From NCBI GenBank assembly GCA_034437655.1, contig DAOTTU010000113.1, positions 21,974-85,973 of the forward strand: DNA of 64,000 nucleotides. Direction: 5' to 3'. Positions 35,350 through 42,599 of this stretch are shown here, piece by piece. The notes under the pieces are model-generated. The model made no database searches. It was given only the letters and a program-made list of their open reading frames with translations, and had not been told where the DNA came from. The position numbers and the translations under genes were made by a program. Source of the stretch: J027 sp034437655 (GTDB lineage Bacteria > Chloroflexota > Anaerolineae > Aggregatilineales > J027). Numbering within the stretch: position 1 is the first letter of the stretch; each line of letters starts with the position of its first letter.

Positions 35350-36919
35350 TGGTGCGGATGTCTACCTGAATACGAATGGGCAGGATAGGCAAGCGGTTGG
35401 TGATACCGGGCCAGGTCGAAATCTCAGGTGGGTAGCGGGCGTCAAGCAGATATTCGTTTTCAAGCACAGTGCGTGCCTCGGCTGCATTGAGCCCGGTCAC
35501 ACGGTCGCGCACCTCATCGGCATTAATGGCAACATAGGTATCGCCCTCAATCCGCATTTGAAAGGCGATGCTGCCGTCGTCTAGCACGCGCTGAATGCCA
35601 CCACTACGAAACAGGAGACTGTTACTGTCCAATCGACGATCAGCGGCAATATAACGGCTGAGGTAGCCCCGCGCCACCAGTTCAGCGTCAGCCAGGCTGA
35701 TGACAGTGGCAGCAACCGTGGCACGCAGGCGCAGGGTGACACTTTCGGCAGGTTGGTCAATGTCAGCAGAATAGTCCAGGTTGCGTTCGTCAACAATCCG
35801 CATTGATTCCTCTACGACAAGAAACTCGCCTTCAGGCAATGACACCAGAATTGCATCGCGAGCATCTTTGAGTACCTGGTCACGGGCAAGGTTCAACAGG
35901 CGACTGTGGTCATTCTCAGTGACGAACGCAATCTCGCGCACGCCCTCACCATAAGTCGCATTGCGATTCACAACGCTAATGCGCCCGTTCAAGTCTCCAA
36001 ATACCACGTCAATTGCCCCGGGCGGTTGGTTGCCCGAAAAGCCCTGTTCAGGCTCAGTGGCACGGATGGCAACATTGACTGTCGCACCGATTCGAGCAGG
36101 TAAGGCAGCATCATTTTGTGTGGTGTACTGCACGGGTGGCACGGATGAGGTCTGTACGATGGTACCGACCGGGATGAACTGTGCGAGGCTGGTGGCGTTG
36201 GTAAACGTGACGATACCTTCGGCCAGTGAGTTTTCGGCCGGGCGGCGTCCGCTGGACTGGATACTCACGCTGCTTTCTTGTAAACGCCGCTCGACTGTAG
36301 CTGGCACGCGAAAACTTTCAATCACGGGCGTGATGATGTCCGGATCGGCGACCATAGGTACAGTGATATTCAACTCGTCGCGGGCGGGTGTAACGGTGAC
36401 GGTTGCGCTCGGTAGGGCGGCATACATGCCAAATAACACGACCAGAATAGCAACCCCGAAAACCCCACCACGCAATAGCCGTGCGATACCGCTTTGTTTT
36501 TTGTGGTTGGCGGGCCGTAGCCGGGCGGCAATCTGCATCAGGTCAAATTCGTCGTGTTCGTATTGTGGACGTTCAGCACGGCTAACGAATACCTTACGTG
36601 TGGGTGCCTTCCACGTCTTGCGGCGGGCTTCGGACGCATTGCGAAAGGTTGAGATTTGCAGGGCGGCGGCGTGATCAATAATTGTGAAGTCATCAGTGAT
36701 GAGCGCGATTCGCATGTCCAGTCGTGCTGCTTCACGTTGAATAAGCACGAGGTCAAGTTGTCGCTGTAGAATAGTGGCTTTTGGCGGCAATACCAGCAAC
36801 ACCCGCCCGGCTTCTACAAACTGTAAGCGGTCTTTTATTGAAACAACATCGTCATATTCATCCAACACCATGCGGTGGATGCGGTGTGTGCGTGGAATCG
36901 TGTTTTCGGAGGTGGTCAT
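35342..36919 (-). CDS. Membrane protein with BpJ-like extracellular part
   Basis: 525 residues. A cytosolic N-terminal domain (1-165) has a Rossmann-like feel (VEAGRVLLVLPPKATILQRQ, RIALITDDFTIIDHA). One membrane helix (about 160-182, GVFGVAILVVLFGMYAAL) follows, then a large outside domain with repeated beta motifs (ATVTVTPARDELNITVP; EGIVTFTNATSLAQFIPVGTIV) like the baseplate J/gp47-annotated proteins of Chloroflexota. No enzymatic motif is seen. It overlaps ruvX by eight bases, so its product is made together with RuvX and MltG. Function unknown; a link to the cell envelope is likely. Confidence 0.7.
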   Translation of the reverse strand: MTTSENTIPRTHRIHRMVLDEYDDVVSIKDRLQFVEAGRVLLVLPPKATILQRQLDLVLIQREAARLDMRIALITDDFTIIDHAAALQISTFRNASEARRKTWKAPTRKVFVSRAERPQYEHDEFDLMQIAARLRPANHKKQSGIARLLRGGVFGVAILVVLFGMYAALPSATVTVTPARDELNITVPMVADPDIITPVIESFRVPATVERRLQESSVSIQSSGRRPAENSLAEGIVTFTNATSLAQFIPVGTIVQTSSVPPVQYTTQNDAALPARIGATVNVAIRATEPEQGFSGNQPPGAIDVVFGDLNGRISVVNRNATYGEGVREIAFVTENDHSRLLNLARDQVLKDARDAILVSLPEGEFLVVEESMRIVDERNLDYSADIDQPAESVTLRLRATVAATVISLADAELVARGYLSRYIAADRRLDSNSLLFRSGGIQRVLDDGSIAFQMRIEGDTYVAINADEVRDRVTGLNAAEARTVLENEYLLDARYPPEISTWPGITNRLPILPIRIQVDIRTNE

Positions 36920-36963
36920 CAGTTGCGTAACAATGCCAATAATAACTTTGCGTTTATGCTTGT

Positions 36964-36992
36964 AGTGTAGTCAATCAGAGCTGACCGCGCAA
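36964..36992 (-). promoter_or_regulatory. Possible promoter for the BpJ-like gene
   Basis: TTGCGC (36987-36992) and TACACT (36964-36969) on the minus strand are 17 bases apart. The site overlaps the 3' end of the methyltransferase gene. Both hexamers have mismatches. Confidence 0.33.
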
Positions 36993-37736
36993 CGGGATGT
37001 GGGGTGTGGCTGGTTTACGCAGCGTAGCCACGATATACAGTTTTAACCATTGCCAGCGTGGGGCGTCGGTCAGTTTTTCGAAGACGACTGCTGCGCGAAA
37101 AGCCAGTACATTGAACACCATGTAGAACGGATTGCCCACGAATACAAAATGCTCAATTTCTAGCCCAGATGCCGCCGCCAGCATAGTGAGGCGCTGGTGA
37201 GTGTTGGCGCGAAAATAGGTCGGGAAGGATTCACCTCTGGGGCGCTTGAGCAGTGTCGTGATAAGAAATTCCTGGAGTTGAGAGGGAATCATGCGGCTGA
37301 TAAGCGGGATATAGTTGTGGGCGTTGGTGGTCATCAAGATAAAAGCACCGCCGGGCTTCAATACACGGCTGATTTCAGCAAAAGCGTGTTCTGGTGCGGT
37401 GAAATGTTCGACAACCCATTGGCTGACCACGACATCGAAGGTTACGTCTGGGAATGGAAGATGGGTCGCGTTGGCCATGCTGGTGCTGTGCAACAACTGG
37501 TTCTGTTGCAGGTCTTCAAGTGCAAGGTCGATCCCGGTGGTGTAGTGGGCACGTTGGATGGGTTGTGCGGCAAGGCTATCGCGTCCACAGCCAACATCCA
37601 GCAGCAAAGACTTCGGTGTCACCTGCGCGGCGATATGTTCTGTGTAGTGGGTGCCAGCGTCTTTAAAGGTGGGATAGGCGCGGTCAAAAATCGCCTGACA
37701 ACGTTGGTAGCGTGCGCTCTGTGTGAATGACGACAT
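36975..37736 (-). CDS. Class I SAM-dependent methyltransferase
   Basis: 253 residues. The SAM-binding motif LLLDVGCGRDSLAAQ is near residue 47, motif II is GIDLALEDLQQNQ, then NATHLPFPDVTFDVVVSQWV and the post-motif RVLKPGGAFILMTTN, all typical of the Methyltransf_11 (UbiE-like) family. The C-terminal part has a hydrophobic run near FYMVFNVLAFRAAVVF. The substrate cannot be read. No good SD is seen before the ATG, but a good promoter lies 46 bases upstream. The FtsX-type gene ends 76 bases upstream on the same strand. Confidence 0.88.
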   Translation of the reverse strand: MSSFTQSARYQRCQAIFDRAYPTFKDAGTHYTEHIAAQVTPKSLLLDVGCGRDSLAAQPIQRAHYTTGIDLALEDLQQNQLLHSTSMANATHLPFPDVTFDVVVSQWVVEHFTAPEHAFAEISRVLKPGGAFILMTTNAHNYIPLISRMIPSQLQEFLITTLLKRPRGESFPTYFRANTHQRLTMLAAASGLEIEHFVFVGNPFYMVFNVLAFRAAVVFEKLTDAPRWQWLKLYIVATLRKPATPHIPLRGQL

Positions 37737-37781
37737 GTGGCGTGCAGTCTCGATTGTTTTTAGAGGCTAACAAACGCCAAT

Positions 37782-37810
37782 AGTGTAGTCGATGCTTGCG
37801 CTCCTGACAA
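37782..37810 (-). promoter_or_regulatory. Sigma-70-type promoter for the methyltransferase gene
   Basis: TTGTCA (37805-37810) and TACACT (37782-37787) on the minus strand are separated by 17 bases. Transcription would start near 37775, giving a short leader. Confidence 0.6.
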
Positions 37811-37812
37811 CG

Positions 37813-40374
37813 TTACTGGTAGCGCAGAATGTCCGAGACGCGACTATTGGCAGCCACCAGCGCCGGCCACAAACTGGCCCCCGCACTGATCAGCAACACC
37901 CCTAACAGACCGATAGCGGCTACGTCTGCGTGTAGTTTCGCGCTAAAAAGCTGATCCAGTTCAGAGACAATCAGCAGGCGTTCGGCAATCCACAGGCTTA
38001 GCGGTAACCCCAGCAACCACGCGATAGCACCAATTGCTACCCCCTGTACCAGAAATTGCGTTGCAACATCCGTGCTGCGTGCCCCAACAGAACGCATCAC
38101 CCCGATTTCGCGCTGCCGTTCCATGACGCTCAGCGAGAGCGTTGTTAATAACCCAAAGCCACCCACCAGCGCAATAAGCAGCGAGACGGTACTCAATAAA
38201 ACTTCATAGGTGCGCAGATTGACACTGAAATTTTGTAGAAGGGTGATAAAGTTGAACGATGGCACGCTCAAATCGTTCGGTGTGCTGATTACTGCTGGCG
38301 CGGTGTAGCCTTCGAGGGTGGCGAGGTCTTCCCAGTACATCCCTACAAAAGCCGCTGAGACAGCCAGTGTTTGTATTTCACTGGGTGGCTCAAAAATACC
38401 GACGATGGGCTGCGTTGTTGTTGCAGACGCTCCGCGTAGCGTAACGACATCCCCAACTTTGACGTCCCATTTAGCCGCTAGCGGTGTCGAAAGGATGACC
38501 CCCGGCGTCGTCTCAGAGAACGGGCCACCCTGTTGATAGTCCAATAAAGTCGGTAAGTTTTCATCAAAGCCAACCGCGTCGACTTGATTGTTGGCGCGAT
38601 TCGCAATCAGGGTGGCGGTGAAGGTGTTGGGGCGTGGTTGTGCGGTGACAAGTGTATCTGAGATCCAGACCATATCTGTTGGATAGGGGACGATGCCGAC
38701 GATGTCGAAGTTATAAACGCCTGTTTCAAGCTGTAGCTCGAGTGTGTCGTCAAGTCGGTAGCGGGTATGGCTGGCGACTGTATCAGATATGATCACTTCC
38801 TGTTCACCATAAATGACGCGACCACGTTCTACATGGAAGTCGGCATTTTGAACAGCGTTGAATGACCGCATCGGCAACGACCGTTCCAGCCCGGGGGCAT
38901 AGACGATTGGTTGCACATTCATGCGTAAGGCTGCGGTCAATTCATAGGGATTTTGAACATCAGTGACGAGTTCACTGTTCAGGTTAACAATCAGGGTGTC
39001 GGCCTCATCGCTTACGCCTTCAAAAACGACCAGCACTCCCATGAATGCGCCCGATGCAACTGTCAGCGCGAGGACAGTCAAAAACAGACGTCCTTTCTTC
39101 TTATTCAACTCATGAACGCTAACACGCAATGTCATTGGCAATGGCAGGCGGTGAATCAATCCAGCTAGCAGCCCATCATGATAGTCTTCGTCAATGCCCC
39201 GGTCGGTGATGGCCTCTAGAATACTGACGCGGGTACCACGTAAGACTGGCAATATCGCACTGAGTACAGGTATCACCAGTCCGAGCAGCAAGCCGACCCC
39301 TACCCCGGTCCATGAGATACTGAATTCAGTGACGACGGTGTTGATTTCAGGGGCAAGCCGCATGGCCAGCCAGTTTCCAAGCGGAACGCCAAGCAAGATA
39401 CCCGGCACAACACCAATCACCCCATAGAGAAACGCAATGCCCATGTATATCCAGACGAGTTCGATGCGACTGGCTCCCATTGCCTTCAAAAGCCCAATTT
39501 GTTGCTTTTGTTCGCGCACAATTTTGTTGATGACGTTGACAACTGAAAAACTGGCCATCACCAGCGCAATGAGTGCCAGCAAGTTAATCGTGCGGGTGAC
39601 GCGCTCAGTACCTTCAGTGAGAGGGTTAAAGCTCGGGTCTTGCAAGTGATATTGTAAGGGTGTGTACGTCGTATCATGCAAGAGGGTTGCGGAAAGATGG
39701 TCGGCGGTAGCGTCGGCGGTTTCCATATCTACAAACCGTGATGAGATGACGTTAAAGCCGTTGGTATTGGTCAGGTGGTTGGCGGTCGGCAGTGGCGCGA
39801 AGATGGCGTCTTCTGGCGATAGGTTGTAGGCGTGTAGTACGATTCCCGTCACGGTCAGCCGCGCAGGTGAAGCATCGGAGGCATCTGTGACAGCAACGCT
39901 CAAGGTGTCACCGACCTGTAAATCATGGTCACGGGCGAAGCGAATTTCAACCGCGACCTCATCCGCCGCCGCAGGGTAGTCACCTTCCAGGAGGCGTAGT
40001 GGTTCCAGTTTTAGCGCTTCGAACGGCAACTCATAACCGTGCATTGTGCCAGAAAATGCCTCACCCCCGGGCAATTCGCCCACTACTGGCGCACGCAAAC
40101 TTCCTTCCAGCGCAGTAATTCCGATGATAGAGCGCATGTAGTCCAGGTAGGCGTCATTGTTGATGGCGGTGTCAAGCGGGGCGGCGACAATGGTATTGAG
40201 CATTGCGATGTCGTTGTTATCAATGTCCTCGCGCAGACGTTGCAACAAAATGGCACTCATGGTGAAAAGGGCGACAGTGCCCAGTACGCCGATAAAAATG
40301 CCTGTCGAAATCAGAAAAGTGCGGCGTTTGCGGGCGAGGATGTCTCGAAATATTTTGCGTTCACGAACTCTCAA
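37813..40374 (-). CDS. FtsX/MacB-type ABC transporter permease, two modules
   Basis: About 854 residues. Two copies of the FtsX-like permease arrangement are present: a first helix (LISTGIFIGVLGTVALF) with a MacB-like periplasmic domain and three helices (around INLLALIALVMASFSVVNV), then a second helix (LFLTVLALTVASGAFMG), a second periplasmic domain and three final helices with the family motif MERQREIGVMRSVGA. No ATPase is encoded nearby. The frame extends to 40554, but that would leave nine bases to the divergent sigma gene; I choose the TTG at 40374, which has CAGGAC about 10 bases upstream and directly precedes the conserved start (RERKIFRDILARKRR). Confidence 0.85.
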   Translation of the reverse strand: MRVRERKIFRDILARKRRTFLISTGIFIGVLGTVALFTMSAILLQRLREDIDNNDIAMLNTIVAAPLDTAINNDAYLDYMRSIIGITALEGSLRAPVVGELPGGEAFSGTMHGYELPFEALKLEPLRLLEGDYPAAADEVAVEIRFARDHDLQVGDTLSVAVTDASDASPARLTVTGIVLHAYNLSPEDAIFAPLPTANHLTNTNGFNVISSRFVDMETADATADHLSATLLHDTTYTPLQYHLQDPSFNPLTEGTERVTRTINLLALIALVMASFSVVNVINKIVREQKQQIGLLKAMGASRIELVWIYMGIAFLYGVIGVVPGILLGVPLGNWLAMRLAPEINTVVTEFSISWTGVGVGLLLGLVIPVLSAILPVLRGTRVSILEAITDRGIDEDYHDGLLAGLIHRLPLPMTLRVSVHELNKKKGRLFLTVLALTVASGAFMGVLVVFEGVSDEADTLIVNLNSELVTDVQNPYELTAALRMNVQPIVYAPGLERSLPMRSFNAVQNADFHVERGRVIYGEQEVIISDTVASHTRYRLDDTLELQLETGVYNFDIVGIVPYPTDMVWISDTLVTAQPRPNTFTATLIANRANNQVDAVGFDENLPTLLDYQQGGPFSETTPGVILSTPLAAKWDVKVGDVVTLRGASATTTQPIVGIFEPPSEIQTLAVSAAFVGMYWEDLATLEGYTAPAVISTPNDLSVPSFNFITLLQNFSVNLRTYEVLLSTVSLLIALVGGFGLLTTLSLSVMERQREIGVMRSVGARSTDVATQFLVQGVAIGAIAWLLGLPLSLWIAERLLIVSELDQLFSAKLHADVAAIGLLGVLLISAGASLWPALVAANSRVSDILRYQ

Positions 40375-40441
40375 GGCGGGTATGTCCTGATAAACTTGGG
40401 GTTGGCAGTTGCGAAAAATTAATTTGATAGCATTTCTCTTA

Positions 40442-40470
40442 TTGTAGACTACTTTCGCCGCGAGGATAAT
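40442..40470 (+). promoter_or_regulatory. Possible promoter for the ECF sigma factor gene
   Basis: TTGTAG (40442-40447) and GATAAT (40465-40470) are 17 bases apart. Closer to the gene, TGAACT occurs twice ten bases apart, which might be an ECF-type -35. Neither is convincing alone. Confidence 0.3.
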
Positions 40471-40563
40471 CAAGCAATATTGAAAAATCTGTAATACATT
40501 TTCGCCGGGCGCGTATTTACGGGTGAACTGTCCTGAACTATACGCGGAGACCAATGCAGAGAT

Positions 40564-41121
40564 ATGAGCACTATGGCACTTGCGTTACCCGATGAAGCTC
40601 AATTGGTGCAACAGGCTGTTGATGATCCAGCCGCGTTTGCAGTCATCTATGATCACTACTTCTCGTCAGTGTATAACTACATTCGGTATCGTGTGGAAGA
40701 TGCACCTACCGCCGACGACCTGACCGCGACCGTTTTTGAGAAAGTGTTGCACAACCTGCATCGCTTTCGCGCCGAGAAAGCACCGTTTGGGGCATGGTTG
40801 TTCTCCATCGCCCGTAACACCGTCACCGACCACCGTCGCCGCTATAAGCAGCGTAAAACTGTGTCGATAGACCGTATCCGTGAACGGGTGAGTGATAACC
40901 TTCCACCGGAGACGTTTGTCATCGAAAAAGATCGTCAACAACAACTACTCGATGCCGTGCAGCAATTGCCAGAACGTGAGCGCGACATCATCAGCCTGAA
41001 GTTCGGTGCCGGGCTGACCAATCGCCACATCGCCGACATCAGTAACCTTTCCGAGAGCAACGTTGGGGTCATCATCTACCGTGCCATTCGTAAGCTCAAA
41101 ACCCAACTGGAGGCTGACTAG
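40564..41121 (+). CDS. ECF-type RNA polymerase sigma factor
   Basis: 185 residues. Region 2 spans about 22-90 (FAVIYDHYFSSVYNYIRYRV; ADDLTATVFEKVLHNLHRFR; FGAWLFSIARNTVTDHRRRY), and region 4 spans about 125-183 (LLDAVQQLPERERDIISLKF; LTNRHIADISNLSESNVGVI). Region 3 is missing, as in group 4 sigma factors. It directs RNA polymerase to a small regulon. An in-frame ATG at 40573 is an alternative start. The next gene begins three bases after the stop and encodes a membrane protein with a soluble N-terminal head, the usual place for a cognate anti-sigma factor. Confidence 0.93.
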   Translation: MSTMALALPDEAQLVQQAVDDPAAFAVIYDHYFSSVYNYIRYRVEDAPTADDLTATVFEKVLHNLHRFRAEKAPFGAWLFSIARNTVTDHRRRYKQRKTVSIDRIRERVSDNLPPETFVIEKDRQQQLLDAVQQLPERERDIISLKFGAGLTNRHIADISNLSESNVGVIIYRAIRKLKTQLEAD

Positions 41122-41123
41122 CT

Positions 41124-42533
41124 ATGCCACGCCACGAAGACCAATTTAACCAGGAACTGGATCGTATGTTGCACGAAGGTCAGCGCCCCGACACCCCCGA
41201 TAGTGAACACGATGCTATGCTCGACATCGCTGCGGAATTGCGTCACGCGGATTTTTCTCAGGACAGTCAAATTCGCGACAGCTTGCGCGAGAAACTCGTG
41301 AATACAAACCCAAAGGATGAAAAGCGTATGTTGAACATCACTACCAAGCGCCCGATGCTTGCCCAATTACCTTCGTTAAATGTGCTGGCGGCTGTACTGG
41401 CCGTTGTGCTGGTGGGGGGCTTCCTGCTAGCTGTATTGTCCGCACCCGGTGGCCCTAAACCGCCGACAACGGATAACAATTCTGGTGCCGCTACCGACGA
41501 ACAGACTGCCCCGCAGCAACAAGACGCCACCGCCACACTGCCGCCAACCAGCATACCGACGGCAACACCAATTGCACCGGCCCCCGCCGGATTCTCGACT
41601 TATCAGGGCGCGTGTGAAATCATCATGCCGCAGGGTAGCCAGATAACGACCATCATTGCTGATGGCGCTGTTGCGCTGTATGCGGTGCCTGATGCCTTGA
41701 CTGACCCAATTCTGCCAGATGTGGCAACGGATGAGACGCTGCTGCTACTGGCAACGGCTGTCTGTGAAGCTGATACGATTTATCATGCGGTGTTGCTCGC
41801 TGAGTCTGGCCAGGTTGGCTGGGTTGGTGGCGCTGAAATCCGTTTGCAAAGCCTACCCAACCAGTCAGTCATCACTTCCAGTAGTGGTGAAATGCCAACA
41901 CCAGTCGTGTCGAGTTCGTTCCCAACTGCCACTGCTATTGCAACTGCCTGTAACAACACAGTTGTGACCCGCATGGCAATTGGGCGGCGGGGTGTCGTGA
42001 CAGATGCGTTCGCTGGATTAGAGCTACGTTTGCGGAGTGCGCCGACACTGTTTGAGTCAGACGTGATTGACAGTTTCGCAGCGGGAACAACTTTCATTGT
42101 AGTCGCGGGCCCAGAGTGTGAAGACGGGATTCCATTCTGGCAAGTTGAAATCGAAAGCAGTGGCGAAACGGGATGGTTCAGTGAGATATTCCAGGGTGAA
42201 TACGTGATTGAACCAGCAGCTAGTGTATCCGCAACGGATAACGAAATCTGCGCGGGCGGTTTACCAACGCGCCTGGAATCCGGCGACCGAGGTGTTGTTA
42301 ACAATGATGCCTTCCCGGGTTTGGAATTGCGCTTACGGACTGCGCCATCGCTGTTTGAATCCGAAGTGATTGCAACCTACCCGGCCGGCACGACGTTTAC
42401 CGTGTTTGATGATGCCGTTTGCGCGGATGGTCTGTACTTCTACCGGGTGCAGATTGATGCCGATGACGAAATCGGGTTCTTCGCTGAAACGTTTGAGGGT
42501 GAATATGTCATCGCGCCGGTGGAGGCGGGATAA
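41124..42533 (+). CDS. Putative membrane anti-sigma factor with tandem SH3-like domains
   Basis: 469 residues. A charged cytosolic segment (1-80) with helices like those of anti-sigma factors precedes one membrane helix (about 85-106, VLAAVLAVVLVGGFLLAVL). An extracytoplasmic Thr/Pro/Gln linker follows, then an SH3-like region (about 155-250) and two tandem modules of ~95 residues. Both modules share GVV, FxGLELRLR, FES-VI, GTTF and GEYVI. The likely role (inference) is to hold the upstream sigma factor at the membrane and release it on an external signal. There is no zinc-binding HxxxCxxC motif, so it is not a classical ZAS protein. Confidence 0.72.
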   Translation: MPRHEDQFNQELDRMLHEGQRPDTPDSEHDAMLDIAAELRHADFSQDSQIRDSLREKLVNTNPKDEKRMLNITTKRPMLAQLPSLNVLAAVLAVVLVGGFLLAVLSAPGGPKPPTTDNNSGAATDEQTAPQQQDATATLPPTSIPTATPIAPAPAGFSTYQGACEIIMPQGSQITTIIADGAVALYAVPDALTDPILPDVATDETLLLLATAVCEADTIYHAVLLAESGQVGWVGGAEIRLQSLPNQSVITSSSGEMPTPVVSSSFPTATAIATACNNTVVTRMAIGRRGVVTDAFAGLELRLRSAPTLFESDVIDSFAAGTTFIVVAGPECEDGIPFWQVEIESSGETGWFSEIFQGEYVIEPAASVSATDNEICAGGLPTRLESGDRGVVNNDAFPGLELRLRTAPSLFESEVIATYPAGTTFTVFDDAVCADGLYFYRVQIDADDEIGFFAETFEGEYVIAPVEAG

Positions 42534-42553
42534 ACACCCACCACGCTGCAAGA

Positions 42554-42592
42554 CGACCGCGTACACAATCCTAAACGAAGCGTACGCGGTCG
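42554..42592. terminator. Bidirectional terminator-like hairpin
   Basis: An 11-base perfect stem (42554-42564 with 42582-42592, CGACCGCGTAC/GTACGCGGTCG) sits between the convergent anti-sigma-like gene and alaS. There is no T tract in either direction, so it may work with Rho or as an RNA 3' end stabiliser. Confidence 0.55.
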
Positions 42593-42599
42593 GTATGTT

